Part shown: in pieces, positions 35,408 to 47,676 of the stretch
Layout of the letters: every line of letters begins with the position of its first letter
How positions within the stretch are numbered: the first letter of the stretch is position 1
NCBI RefSeq assembly: GCF_000321225.1
Contig: NW_004450277.1
Span: 1,576,303-1,640,302, forward strand
Length of the DNA: 64,000 bases
Direction of reading: 5' to 3'
Origin: Odobenus rosmarus divergens
Lineage: Eukaryota > Chordata > Mammalia > Carnivora > Odobenidae
Program-made: the position numbers and the translations under genes
Notes under the pieces: generated by a model
Told to the model about the DNA's origin: nothing
The model's database searches: none
Seen by the model: the letters and a program-made list of their open reading frames with translations, nothing else

Positions 35408-36009
35408 AACACAGCACGCTTATGAGAAAGAGATTGCTATTGTCTTCATTAAGGGATGACTATTATCTTCCTTTTACAGATGGGGAAACTGAGGACTCAG
35501 TGTGAACTACACAAAGCTACAATGCTGAGAAAGTTATTATTCAAGCCTTTAGTGATCTTTCCCCTTCCTGACACTTTCCACTACTGGCACAGAAGAGGGT
35601 CTGGGTTGGCGATGCAGCTGGCAAAGGAGAAGGTGCATACTGATGATGCAGCCTGAGAGTAGAGGCCTTGGGACCGAGTAATCAACTGAATAGCTGATGG
35701 TGGAAGTGGGCCGGTTTGGCAGAGGTCCAGGGCACCTGTGGGATGCAGCCAGTGGGTTTGTCCTCTTCTACTTCTGGAAACTACACCACAGACTTGGCAC
35801 AATTTGTCTGTAGTGTTTCAGGTCTATTCCTCCTGCTGCAAATGAGTTTGCTTCCTTAGGGACAGAGACATTTTTGTCACCTAACCTGCATCTAATAATA
35901 ACCCTTCACGTTCATTGAGCAGATGCTGGCTGAGCCCTTACCCAACCTCAGGTCCTGTGCCAGGAACTCAGGGTAAAATAAGCCAGTCTGGACCTGCAAA
36001 GAAGCAATG

Positions 36010-36136
36010 ACACAGTGGCTTGAGGGTAGGCTTTGGCACCAGATACATCTGGGTGCAAGACCCAGATCTGCCTCTTATAAGGTATGTTAGTGTGGACATG
36101 TTATAGAGCCTCTGGAAGCTCTGGATTCCCTGTCTT
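36010..36136 (+). mobile_element. MIR (continues 36344-36470)
   Basis: Sense: ctttggcaccagatacatct; after the SINE cacttggcacagagcaaac. Confidence 0.7.
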
Positions 36137-36343
36137 TTTTTTTAGATTTTTTTTATTTATTTATTTGACAGAGAGAGAGAGAGAGAGACAGTGAGAGAGG
36201 AAACACAAGCAAGGGGAGCAGGGGAGGGAGAAGCAGGCTTCCCGCTGTGCAGGGTGCCTGATGCAGGGCTCAATCCCAGAACCCCGGGACCATGACCCAA
36301 GCTGAAGGCAGATGCTTAACGACTGGGCCACCCAGGCGCCCCA
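36137..36343 (-). mobile_element. CAN-SINE in MIR
   Basis: Antisense. Perfect repeats ggattccctgtctt at 36123-36136 and 36344-36357. Confidence 0.95.
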
Positions 36344-36929
36344 GGATTCCCTGTCTTGACACAGTTGTGAGGACCAAACAAGATGATTATGTCAAAGGGC
36401 ATAAACATAGCACTTGGCACAGAGCAAACACTCAACGCACAGTATTTGTTATTATTATTAAAAAATACTTTTGCTTATTCTGATGGGTTGGTATTATTGT
36501 CTCAGATTTAAGGGTGAGAATTTGAAGCTGATAATGCCTAGTACTACACCACAAGCAACAAATCAAGCTAAACTTCAAATCTGAGTCCAGACTTTTACCT
36601 ATGGGTGTATGGAAGGTGATCAATACACACCAAGTATAATGAACCTTGCCTGGTCTGTCTGGCAACAGAGGGGGTGGATGGGTGATACACATAGCCTGAT
36701 TCAGATGGCAGAAGGATATCAGCAAGGCCCAAGGTATGGGGGGCATGGAAATAGACCACTGAGGGATGGGACCCAGATCCACTCACCACAGTATCCATAG
36801 CATCCCCAGCACTTAGCACATATAAAGCATTCATCAGTATTTGTTGATTTAACAAATGAAACAAAACTCTGAGGACAGCTCCAAGCAATGAATAGCCTTA
36901 GGGAAGGCAGGCATGGTCAATAACACTGC

Positions 36930-37720
36930 ATTAAAAGTCAGAACACGGATTCTGATTCTGCCATTTACTGTGGGACAAGCCCCCTTGTCCTGAAATGGGA
37001 CTGAACATACCCACCTCACCTACCTCACTGTGAAATGACGCATACAAAAGAGTCTGGTAAATTATAGAAAAGTGTTCACACGCGCATAAAAGCTACTATC
37101 ATCACGCTCCAGACTACTAAAGCAGTAAAGTGCTGAAGGTGTCATCTCAAGTCTGAATCCCAGATCGCCCTGGTATTTATTAGCTTATGAGGTCCTGAGC
37201 ACATGTCATTTTTCTCTGAGCCTCAGTTTTCTCAGTCAATAACCTTGTAGGGTTTTAAAGGAGGGTGGAGATAAAGAACACAGGCTTTGGAGTAAGGCAG
37301 TGTTGGTTTGAAATCCTGACTCTGCCTCCTGCTAACTAAGCCCTCCAAATCTCAGTGTCCTGTAATGATCAAGTTGTTGGGACAGTAACACAGAGATGAT
37401 GTTGGTAAAAGGCCTGTCGCGTAAGTGGCACTGTATAAACACCCACCATCATCTAGCTGGTAGTGAGGGGGAGGGGGCAGAGCACAGAATTTAAAAGTGG
37501 GAGCTTGGAGCTTACTAACCGTGCTACCTTGCATAAGTTGTTTAACCTCTCTCTACCTCAGTTTCCTCATTTGTAAAATGGGGATAATAATAGTACCAAC
37601 TTCAAAGTGCTGCTAAGCGAATGGAATAAATAAATACATGTAAAGCACTTTGAACAATGCCTGGCATAGAGGAAGCACTTGATAAATGTTAGGTACTATT
37701 AATAGTAATGTTAACAATAA
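36930..37720 (+). mobile_element. Row of MIR copies
   Basis: Sense MIR pieces at about 36930-37090, 37110-37250, 37260-37460 and the well-preserved 37485-37720 (tcatttgtaaaatggggata, aatgcctggcatagagg). Confidence 0.75.
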
Positions 37721-38940
37721 TATTAATCACCAAGTGGAATAAAAGGGAGGGACTGTTTAATCCTGGGATGTGGGCATCCCGTGGAATAATTCCAGGGAAG
37801 TCCCTGGACAGCTGTTTGTAGGCAAGTTTTCAGCCTCTGAGAGAAAGGCTCCCCCATGGAAAGGACAGGAGACTGGGGGGGTCCCTGAGCTAAAATCCCA
37901 GTCCTGCTGACCAGGAGGTCAGCCTCTGGGGAGGCAAGTCAGGCTCCCTGGAAGGGACACTGTGTTCCTGGCTCCGCCTGACCGGGGGAACAAAGGCACG
38001 TGTGTGTGTGGCCAGGGAGGAGGGAGGGGAATGTTTCCCTTTCAAGAGCGGAACAAAGGATCTGAGGCATAGTTGAGTGCGTTCCAATCCCCTCCCAAGC
38101 TAGCTCCCATTCCTCAGATGATTGTCCAACAAGGTTTTCAACCTTTCTAGCTTCCTCCTGAAAGGTGAAGGGGGGAGGGGCCGGCTCCACTTCACTCTAT
38201 CCTCTGTCATCAATCTCCAAGAGGCAGGATTTACATGTGCCAAACCTCTAAGATCTCTCTTAGGAGTCTCCATCCTGGGCAGGGGGAACCTCTGAGGAAA
38301 CTCAGGGTTAATGGATGAACAAGGCACTGCAAGTGACAGGCTTAATGTCCCTCTAGGGGGAGTCCCAGACTGAAACTGCTACTGAGTGATGGAGCCATGG
38401 AGAGAGCTCAAAGAGTTCTGACCAGCCCCCCAGCATGGGATAAGGGAAAAAGCCTGACAGAACTAAGTGGAAATGCATTTTCAAATCTTAAAGGGGTGAT
38501 CAAGGGCTGGAGAGAGAAGCTAGGTGAAAGGTGAATGGGGGAGGGAGCAAAGAAAGTAACTGACAAGAGGAAAGGGAGGGACATGTCCAAAAAAAGCAGC
38601 TTGTGGGGAGGGGGGGAGCCTTTAGGGACATGACTTTCCAGTTTCTACACTCTCCCCAGCAGGAATCGGCTGCAGGGCTGGGACAGGAAGCAGTCCATGG
38701 AAGTCATTGCAATGGCATTTCCTGAAGAGCGAGAGAAAAACCTCTAGTTCCGAGGGGAGCTCTGGAGTCTGCCCAAAAAACCCTGTAGCTTGGAGCTAGC
38801 GGTAAGGCTCCAGCTTGGACCGAGAGCCTCATCAGAGATGAAACCAAGTACCAGAAGGTCCCAAAGGCAGTTTCTTTCTGCAAAAACACTTATTTGCAAA
38901 AATCAATATGTAATAAATGGGAAGCCAGAAGGAGCCCTAG
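37721..38940. other. Single-copy intron
   Basis: G-rich in places (38605-38620). No gene or repeat recognised. Confidence 0.5.
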
Positions 38941-38944
38941 GATG

Positions 38945-39910
38945 CAGCTGACATTCACTGCTGATTCGAATAGTCACTGTTTCGAGGGCCTTAAGACATG
39001 GATTAACTGAGTCTTCAGAACAAGGCACTATTATTATGGCCATTTACAAGTTAAAAGACTGGCCCAAGGTCACAAAGCAAAGAAGTGGTCAAGTGCAGAT
39101 CTGAAAATCCAAAGCCTTCCTCTTCCTCCTGATGTGTGACCCTGGCAAGCCACTTCACCTTTCTGAGCTTGACTTCCCTCCTGCTCACCTCCCTGGGTGG
39201 CTATACACATAAAAAGGCATGGTGGATATGAAAGCGCTTTCTGAGCTGTAAGTGCTACATAAATGTGGTTTATTATTATTATTGAGGGGTCAGTGAGAAA
39301 CTACCCTACGTTGACACTGGGATTACTTAATTTTTGCAAAGTGTAGTAGCTATTGATAGAAAAGAGCCATCCTCAAATGTAACTAATGTGAAATAGGGCC
39401 TTACTGGAGGAACTGGCCACAAGGCTTAACACCAGTGACAACCAGGATTCAGACTATCAACTTCAACCCTCCATCCTACAGATACAGTGGAAACTAGAGC
39501 CTGGGGGTGAAGTGAGTTGGCTAAGGTAAGACAGTGAGTCTGAGCAGATTGACAGCAGAACAGGGATCCTGACTTTAAGACCAGTGCTTGTACCACCATG
39601 ATACAGGAACACCAAGAGCTGCTGCCATGACAGAACACTGCCAGGACCTGTCTGCCTTGAGGATGTGTTGGAGGGGCATGCAGTCCAAAAAAGGAGAATG
39701 GATGCTGAATGAGTTTCTGATGTGAGTTCTGTGGTGAAGATTAAGAATTATAATACCAACATGTGCCAGGCTCTACACATCTCAGGCATGCCTCATTAGG
39801 TCTTTGCCATGACCTGATGAAGCAAGTACTATTTGCCCCAAGGTTCAGAGAATTCAAGGAGCTTGCCCAAGGTCACACAGCTAGATGTGGGTGAGCTGGG
39901 ACCTAGGCCC
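38945..39910. mobile_element. MIR remnants
   Basis: Antisense at 38945-39120 (gcccaaggtcacaaagcaaa), sense at 39130-39285 (ctttctgagcttgacttcc), antisense at 39750-39910 (gcccaaggtcacacagctag). 39290-39740 holds nothing clear. Confidence 0.65.
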
Positions 39911-40049
39911 AGACAAGCTGCAGTTACTCAGACCGAAATATTCCTAGAATGGAGGAGGATCATTCAGGATACCACATTCAAAGAGAACGATCCCTGAAGA
40001 ACATCTAGCTTATTTAGCCTTGATTTCATGACCTCCAGGTGGTTAAAAA

Positions 40050-40672
40050 AGGTGGCTTCCATCATACACCAAGTGCAAACCTGGCCATATTCTCTAGTCA
40101 CTTCTCACTACTTCCACCTCAGCCTCCTGATCCAAACCACTCTTCTTTCTCACTGGGCAGTTGCACCAGCCTCATCACTGGTTCCTCCTGGCTGCCGCCC
40201 TTGCCGAATTCAGATCACTTCACCCCTGCTGCAAACTCTCTCCTGGCCTCTCTCGCATTCATCCACAGCCAAGTCCTCAGCATGGACTGTAATGTGCTGT
40301 GTGATCTGGCCTTTGGCCACCTCTCTCCCCTCTCAATCCCAACCACTTTCCCTCTTGCTGTTTCTTCTCTAGCCACATTCTTCAGGTCTTGGCTCAAACA
40401 CTACCTTTGGGTGATGCCCTCCCTAACCTCTCTTAAAACTGCAGCCCTACCTCCCTTGCGAGGCATGCCCTTGACCTGCTTTATTTTCTTCATAGTGCTT
40501 ACTATCACCTGATATGTTTTATATACGTATTTACATGCTTATTGTCTGTTTCTCCCCACTGGAATGTGAGTTTCTTGAGGACAGAAACTTAATTTAAGGC
40601 AGTAGTACCCCTAATATCTGGGACAGCCTGGACATAGGAGCTCAATAAATATCATTTGAATCAATGATTGAA
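40050..40672 (+). mobile_element. L2 3' end
   Basis: Sense: tgtgatctggcctttggcca, ttgctgtttcttctctagcc, cccactggaatgtgagtttc, aggagctcaataaatatcat. Its 157-codon open frame is L2, not a gene. Confidence 0.88.
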
Positions 40673-40823
40673 TGATCAGGTCAGTGAAAATTCCCATTAC
40701 TATTATTCTGGTTTGATAACTGTTTCTTCAGAAATTTGGTGGGCATCTCTCATTAGATACCTGCTATGCCCAAGACCTCTGCTCAGTGCTGAGGAAACAA
40801 GTGTGGACAAGATGTGGACTCCA

Positions 40824-41007
40824 GGGGCACCTGGGTGGTTCAGTCGGCTGGGTGTCTGCCTTCGCTCAGGTCGTGATCCCAGGGTCCTGGGATCGAGCCC
40901 CATGTCGGGCTCTCTGCTTGGCGTGGAGTCTGCTTCTCCCTCCCCCTCTGCTGCTCCCCCTGCTTGTGCTCTGTCAGATAAATAAATAAAACCTTAAAAA
41001 AAAAAAA
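40824..41007 (+). mobile_element. CAN-SINE
   Basis: Sense. Perfect repeats aagatgtggactcca at 40809-40823 and 41008-41022. The only SINE between 36343 and 48747. Confidence 0.95.
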
Positions 41008-41022
41008 AAGATGTGGACTCCA

Positions 41023-44000
41023 CCTTCAGGAAACTGCTAAATCTGGTAGAGATAAAATAGTGTGAGAAATGTCTTCTTTACACTAAGTTCATGCTACCAC
41101 TGTTATTTTCCTCTCATTCATCCAAGTTCTGTTGGGTACTCTACCAATAAAAAAGGTGTAGCCCCTCTGCCTCCAGATATTTGAAACTGGTGATCATATT
41201 CTCGAGTCTTCTCTTCCCTAGGCTAAACAAAAAGACCCAGTGGATTGTCTGACTCAGGTCTGCCAACTGGGAATGGGGAAAACAGACTGTCGGCTGGAGG
41301 GACAGAAAAGAAGCTGCTCCAGGAGTAGAGTGACTCCTTCAAAGAAAAGAGAGGGAGTCCCTAGGGAGGACTCTGTGCAATTAGGTTGGGGGTAGGAACA
41401 GGGCCCTGCTAATTAAGGAAGTAGATTATACTTCTGTTGAAGAGCAGCTCACTGAGAATACCCCTAAATCTATCCATGCCAAACCCAGACAAGACCATGG
41501 TTGCTGAAAGAAAGCCCCATGATGGAAATCTGAGGACATTGGAAAATGCTGAAGCCTACTGGTGTGAGGACAGATACCTGCTGGGGAAAGGACAGCTGAC
41601 AACCGCTGCTTCCTGCAACCCAAACAAATCTGGTGACTGCCCACACAAAAGTCAAGAAAACCCTCTGGGTTCTGTTGGGACCCCCTGAAAAAACACCTGG
41701 GTAATTTTCTACCAGAAGCTAAAGGGCTCTATGGGGCCACTGGGGAAATTAGTCCCAGGAAGTCTGGAAAATCCTGTGATGGTGACAGGGTTTCAAGAGC
41801 AACCTCAAATGTACATCCAGAAGAAATGGGTGTTTTGAGGTGGAGTCCTTGAGACATTTCTACCTCACTTTAGGACTTGAATGAGATTACTAAAAATTTC
41901 CACGTTTGGGGTTTCTAATGGGGTTTCCCCAAGAAAACCACAGAATTGCCAACAGCTGCTGAGATCTGCAAAGGTCACTGAGGTGCTTCAGCTAGCATAT
42001 ACCCATGCCAAAGAAGCCAGAATAGGCAAGAAGAAACCTATAGAAACTAGAAGACCACAGAACCATGCAGCCTGGGAAAGGCCAAATTATGTTTCCTCTC
42101 TCCACACACTGTTCATTGCTCCTGACAATGGTTTTCCATCAAGCTAAGGGGTTTCCCAGGGACTGCAATCCCAAAATGGCTTGCCCACCTGGGTCCTCAC
42201 CCTAAAATTGTCCACATTCCCATTGGAAAGCCCCCAAAACACTCTGTCCCTACAGAGAAGGTCATATCATATTCCATTCTAGTTGAATATCTCAGGAGTT
42301 GGCTTTGATTTCTTGAGAACTCTGGGGCCAAAGTTTTCTGAGGCAGATGGTCCACTCATTAAAAGAAGTGCTTCCACCCTACAATTAAGGCCCAGGAAGG
42401 GCTTTTGTTCTAGATTCTTTACTAGAGTCAAGCTATGGCAGGTGGCTGTCATTATTCTATTTTACAGGTAGGAGAGATGGATGGACAAGAGAGACAAACA
42501 GGTTGAGCATCTTGCCAGGTGACTTCAGGCAGGCAGTGGTGTGGCTACATGTGGAATTCCAGTCCTTGGAAATCACCCACAATTAAGTAGATATATCTGA
42601 AACAGGCCACCTTCTCCCCCCCCGATTCCTATCTACTGGCAGGGCCTGAGAGGGTTTAACAGTGAAAGAATTAACAAGAAGGCCACTCTGGGCAAAACCC
42701 TGATGCCTACTTGAGTTTTACCAATGCCAGAATTTGAGACTACTACACACGTGCCTTTGGGAACCTGCTACTGCCAACAAAGGCACTGTTCTACCTGAGG
42801 CTTCCTGAACAATGTCACGGACCAGAGTGAGCACCTCCATGGGCATGTTTTGTTTGGCCCAACAGCATTTCTGCCCTTCTGTGCCAGGCTGTCTGGGTCA
42901 CTTTATTACTCCTAGGACAACCTTATGCCGATGGAAAAGACTTTAGGCTTCAGACTGAGGCCAACCTAGGTGTAAATTCTCACTCAGTCACTTAACTGGC
43001 TGAGGGATACCTGGAACCAGTCATTGAGCTATCAGGAGTTTCACATGTAAACTGGGAATAAACCCACCTACCTTGAAAAGTTATTGTGTGGGATATATGA
43101 AATAGCACGTCATTTCCATGAGAGAAGGTATCATGTGTGGCTTACTGTCAGCACAGTGCCTGCCTCATAGTAGATGCTCAGTAAATTTTGGTTGCATAAG
43201 TAGAAGACCCAACACAATGCCTCATACATAGGATGTACTCCATAAAGGCTCATTTCCTTCCCCTTTTCTGTAGGGATGCTAAATTTAGAGTATATCCCAG
43301 GGTGGTAATGGCCCATAAGTCCTACACTCGTGGATCCGCCACAGCCTCCAGGAAGGTTTTGAGATGCCGCTGTAGTAGCCAATCTGCGCAGCTCAAACAG
43401 GATGGTACTTGACAGGGAAGTGTGTGGGTAGCTTCTATCCAAAGGATCTCTACTCAAATGTTCTTTACCTCCTGGCCTCAGGGAGCATGTATGCCCAGAA
43501 ATGGTGCTGACATAACTGGCTTCTGCACACATCCCCTCTGTTCACCAGGAGGAAGTAGCATATGGTATGTTGTCTAACGGGCTCTGAAAATTCTTGGGCA
43601 AAAAACAAGATAGAATTTCAATCCAGGGGTGATCTAATTAACTTGCCCGGTGTTGCCGTGTCTAAAACCTCTTTCTGTATACAATACTGGGCGACTGGCA
43701 ATTCTCTGATCCTGGTAGCCCTCTGCAGAGGCTGGCCAACGGAACAGGCACCTCTCCCAGACTGCCTTTTGTTAATAGCTGGCAACAACCCACCTGGTAT
43801 TAGCACCCCTGGCCAAAGACAATAGTCAGGCAAGGTGGGCACAAGGCCTATGTCTCTACTAGGAGATGCCTCAGAGGCTGCGTCTAAAGTGCTGGAATCC
43901 TGTCCCTCCTGTAATCAGCTGAACAAATATTTGCCCCCAAAGAGAATCAAAGCAGGAGGGAACAGGCGAGGTCATCACACAAACCAACAGGAACTATTTA

Positions 44001-45653
44001 ATCATTTATCCCCCCAGGGAGTTCATTTACAGAATGGCTTTCAAGTCTGGTCAGCCTTAGCTCCGAGAGCTCTCCACTTTTACCTCCCCCAACCCCACCC
44101 CAGTCATCTGACCTCTATTGACTTGACCCTTTTGTATTTTACAAGAACTGGCAGCAGGAAGAGTTAATGAAGTTGCAAAGAAATGGGAAATAAGACAGGG
44201 GAAGGGCAAACTAGGCAGTCTCTGGCTCAGAGGTAAACTGAAGTGCCACGCCCTACGCCCAGCCTATGGATAATTTGCATTCTTGACATTCCTGAGTCCG
44301 TGCTGCAAGGCCCCTTCCACCTCAGCTCCTTCAATAGATGACTTATTTTCCACGGCCTGCTCAATTTTCTGGATATTCTGAGGGGACCGAATACCTCTCA
44401 TAAGCCCTGCATCTCCCCTAGGTAGGGAGATAAGCAAGGAAATTAGGACTGAGTTTGCTGTAGAAGAGCAAACATTGCCTACAATGACCACTGGTAAGAA
44501 CCTCTCACCACTAACTGCTCTGAAGTTGCTGATGGGCAAGAGAATTCTCCCTCCCTAGGAAAGGAATGAGGGCACAACTCCTTCATCTGGAACCAATAAC
44601 AACTACTACAGGGACTTGCTGGTGCCAGTCACTGCTCACATTAGCTCCAAGATTTACAATATTCTGCAAGGCCAAGAGGGCTTGCCGCCTTTTTTTAGTG
44701 GAAGAAACTGAGGCTCAAGGTAAACTGGCCTGTCCAAGGTCACACAGCTGGTTGAGTGACAGGGCTGGCACTCACACCTATGTCAGTTGTTTCTGAAGTC
44801 TGTCACTGAATCTCTATATCCCAAGGAGCCCCAGAGACCAGGTCCTTGCTTTGCCATCCAACAGTGCTCCGTGAAGAGGCCCTAGGGCCCTGGCTGGAAA
44901 GCAACAGGCAGAACAGCTGGAGCTCCCCAACCGACCCCAGGCAGTGAGGTGCAAAGTCCCCGGGCTTAATGCGTGACACAGCAAGAGCTCCACAAACAGG
45001 CCAACCATGCAGAAAGTTGCACACTTCAGAGCAAATGAACAGAGGGGTGCAGCACAAACACAACCAGCCCAGTGGCATAGCTTACACTGCCCTAAAAATC
45101 TGACAATCCTCAGCCATCCAGGCCAGTGGGAACTTCTGCCTGGCCGTGCCCTGTTCTGAGAGTAGAGGAACAAGTATGCAAACTCTGAAATAAAGGGAAC
45201 TTGATTTGTGGGAGGGAAGCCCAGGACAAGACTGACATCCCTGGGGGTTAAGAATGCAGGGGCTCGGAGGCATTACACTCACCAGCCCTTACTGTGGTGA
45301 GCCATTTTGTCAGGGTGAGGGGGAACACTGGAATAACTTTCCACTCGCAAAGATTTGGGGCCAAATAAACACACAGGCTATGTTTTCCTCTGCTGAGAAA
45401 CTGGAACACAAGTATGAAAGAGTAGGGTCATGAGGGTGACCAGAATGAAGGATGCCTGGTCCCTCAGGAACTAGGTCATCTGTATTTGAGAACAGTTAAC
45501 CTCTTGTGGTGCAATGAGGCCGGTCACATCTCCTTAACAAACAGTCTCCAATAACCACCCAGCATAACAGAAAGAGATACGGGGGAGAGGCTGTTAGACA
45601 TCTCTCTGACTGGAGGCCAAGGGAAAGGTACATACAAGGGGCGTGGTCCTTAC
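41023..45653. other. SINE-free intron next to the coding exon
   Basis: Apart from a sense MIR at 42920-43190 and a MIR scrap at 44700-44760, this is single-copy sequence with no SINE, L1 or LTR. No gene recognised. Confidence 0.6.
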
Positions 45654-46217
45654 CCAGCCGCCGTTCTCCTGGATCCAAGGCTCTAGGTGGTCGTTCAGGT
45701 AAGTGGCCATCCAAGTTGCGATCCGACTCACCAATACCTGCATCTCCTTGTCTACGCTCTCCACGCACAGTGCCCCACCGAAGGAGAAAAAGGCCACAAT
45801 GCGACCCCAGTTCACCCCATCCCGGAAGAGTTCGTTCACTACCTGCTCAAAGCTCTGATATGCTGTCCCTGGGGTGATGTGAAGCTGGGATGTCAGATCG
45901 CTGAATGCCCGCCGGTACCTCAGTTCAAACTCATCCCCGGCCTCCCTCAGAGCTTGCTTCACCGCTGCCATGGGGATCACCTCCCGGGCTTCCAAGCTGC
46001 TGCTGTGGCCAGTGGCTCCATTCACCGCAGGGCTGTCCGCCAAGTGCCAGGATGGGTTGCCATTGATGGCACTGGGGGTCTCCATCTCTGATTCAGTCCC
46101 TTCTGGGGCCTCAGTTCTGTTTTCTTCCACATCACTAAACTGACTCCAGCTGTATCCTTTTTGGGAAAGCTTGTAGGAGAGAAAGTCAACCACCAGCTCC
46201 CGGTTGCTCTGAGACAT
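45654..46217 (-). CDS. BCL2L1: Bcl-xL/Bcl-x, first coding exon (residues 1-188)
   Basis: Encodes the N-terminal 188 residues of the anti-apoptotic BCL-2 family protein Bcl-xL, which sits in the mitochondrial outer membrane and restrains BAX/BAK and BH3-only proteins. Seen: start MSQSNRELVV; BH4 at about residues 4-24; a flexible loop at about 26-83 with Ser62 and the Asn-Gly pairs at 52 and 66; BH3 at about 86-100 (core LREAGDEFE); BH1 at about 129-148 with NWGR; and the first part of BH2 ending ENGGW. The frame is open throughout (564 nt). It ends at a consensus donor, GG|GTAAGG, at 45654/45653. The remaining 45 residues (end of BH2 and the C-terminal anchor) belong to the next exon, which is absent here. 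I chose the ATG at 46215-46217 because it gives the family N-terminus and has A at -3; the reading frame extends upstream only from a TTG. Compared with human and mouse as I know them, residue 76 is Glu rather than Asp, and residue 168 is Thr. Confidence 0.98.
45836..45848 (-). promoter_or_regulatory. BCL2L1: Internal 5' splice site for Bcl-xS
   Basis: Within the coding exon the minus strand reads gagcag|gtagtg, with the donor GT at 45842-45841. Use of this site would remove exactly 189 nt (45654-45842), that is residues 126-188, including BH1 and the first part of BH2. This is the known Bcl-xS isoform, which promotes apoptosis. The site is intact and in frame. Confidence 0.85.
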
Positions 46218-46329
46218 CTTTATAATAGGGATGGGCTCGACCAGTCCATTGTCCAAAACACCTGCTCACTCACTGAGTCTGGTCTCTGCTTAGTGGTTCT
46301 CTTCTGAGATCCAAAGCCAAGATAGGGTT
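46218..46329 (-). other. BCL2L1: BCL2L1 exon 2 5' UTR and splice acceptor
   Basis: This is the untranslated part of the same exon. On the minus strand a pyrimidine-rich tract ending ctctcccatcag lies just above 46329 and makes a good acceptor. The leader then runs 112 nt to the Bcl-x ATG. Its wording (cttggctttggatct; agtgagtgagcaggtg) resembles the human BCL2L1 leader as I remember it. It contains one upstream ATG, annotated separately. The promoter inside or near this exon known in other mammals cannot be confirmed from sequence alone. Confidence 0.8.
46220..46249 (-). other. Short upstream ORF in the BCL2L1 leader
   Basis: ATG at 46247-46249 opens a nine-codon frame that stops at TAA (46220-46222), two bases before the Bcl-x ATG. 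Its -3 base is A or C-rich context (gacaATGG), so initiation is possible. A ribosome ending there could reinitiate poorly on so close a start, which would lower Bcl-x translation. That effect is an inference; only the frame and spacing are seen. Confidence 0.6.
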
Positions 46330-47588
46330 CTGATGGGAGAGAAAGAGCTTCAGGGAAAAAAAAAAATTAATATGCATGCCATTTACCCTACAATATCCCA
46401 TTCCCCTTCGAGGTACCAGAACTGGTTTCTTTGTGGCTCTTAGGAAGGTCTGGGTCTAGCTTCCAAAAGACTTCAATGAAGTCAAATTGAAAGCACCCGT
46501 GGGCTCTTTCTGAATCACCACACCGGCTTTTTTTTCTATTTTATTTTTTTTACCCCAGCCACCCCCTTTTCTCCGAAATGCCTTCCTCAGAAAGTCACCC
46601 CCACGGGCAGTCTGCCCCCCACCCCCACACCACCTACATTCAAATCCGTCTCAGGCAACCGCAGGCAGGTGCAACCCCCGGAAGATCTTTTGTAACATAG
46701 GTCGGGAGAAGAGGTGGCAGCCGGGATGCCGGCAACTCAGCCGGCCTCAGGGCGGCTGGCAAAAAAAGGAGCTCCGGCTGGAGGGATCATGCGACCCGGC
46801 AGGCTGGGAGCCCAGAAGGCGACACAGGAATTACGAAGCTCAGGAACCGGCCCCCTCGCTTGCTTCCTCCTCCATCGCCCGGATCGAGGGCGGCCACTCG
46901 GCAGCGGCCTCCTGCCACCCGGGAGCCCAGCCCCCTCGCTCTTGCACGCCCCTTGGCTCTCCGCCTCCTACTGGGAGCCAGGAGAACTCTCCCGGAGGTG
47001 GCTGGTGTGGGGTTTAGGGGTTTTTGTTGTTGTTGTTGTTGTTGTTTCTATTTAAGTACCAGCTCAGGGTAAGGCTTTCGAAACCCTGCAGGGACTTCTC
47101 AATGGGGCTCAAGGTTTCGAGAAGGGACAGAGGGAGGGGGAAGCTGCCTCGGATCTGCGGTCTGACTTCGGAAAGGCCATCCCCGGGCCTTTCCGGGAGG
47201 CTGACGGCCGGGGACCCCCCAGAAACACCGCTGATTTTCTCTTAATTCCCCAAAGGCCCTGGACGTGGCGGCGGTGGGGGGGGATTGCCGGGTCCTCCAT
47301 TCCCCGCACGGACACAATGGCCGCCGGCGCCCTGCACAAAGACGGGGTGAGGGTGAGGCGCCGGGCCTCTCCTCGGGTCAGGGAGAGGGACTGAGGCCTG
47401 CTCGAGCCTCCCCCCACCACAACAGCTGAGACCACGTTTTCCTGAGGACAGGCCCAAGGCGGCTTCCTGGCGCCCCCGGGAGGGCTTAGGGGCCGGGGGC
47501 TGCACCTCTCCCGAGCCCGGAGCGGGTGGGCTGCGGCCTGGCGGCTTCTCCCGCGCGCTAGGCCGGGTACCCGCCAGGCCACCGCCCC

Positions 47589-47601
47589 GTTGCCAGGCAA
47601 C
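47589..47601. promoter_or_regulatory. Palindromic X-box (RFX-type) motif
   Basis: gttgccaggcaac is a near-perfect inverted repeat of gttgcc and matches the X-box bound by RFX factors. It lies about 80 bp on the gene side of the CCAAT pair. The motif is seen; binding is inferred. Confidence 0.55.
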
Positions 47602-47676
47602 AGCTCTCCCTCAGGGGCGCCCCCTAGTCCTTTCAGGGAGGAGGGGTCTCGCCCCCGGCGGCCCGCCCCGGCGTAA

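Larger units (their letters stand above)
1..45653 (-). other. BCL2L1: BCL2L1 long intron (3' part not in window)
   Basis: Everything below the donor at 45653 is intron of BCL2L1. I looked for the final coding exon (aspartate after ENGGW, then the hydrophobic anchor) and saw no match, so the intron exceeds 45 kb, consistent with the very large intron in human. It holds about 35 SINEs, several L2/L1 pieces and many MIRs, and no other convincing gene. In human an antisense noncoding RNA (INXS/ABALON) comes from this locus; I cannot place it here. Confidence 0.85.

Noticed and set aside
40039..40512. 157-codon frame, plus strand
   Set aside because: Lies wholly in a sense L2 3' end that is noncoding.
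1..45653. Final coding exon of BCL2L1
   Set aside because: Searched on the minus strand for the end of BH2 and the membrane anchor; not found, so it lies outside the window.
46218..46256. N-terminally extended Bcl-x frame
   Set aside because: The frame is open for 13 more codons but begins only at a TTG. The ATG at 46217 gives the known family N-terminus.
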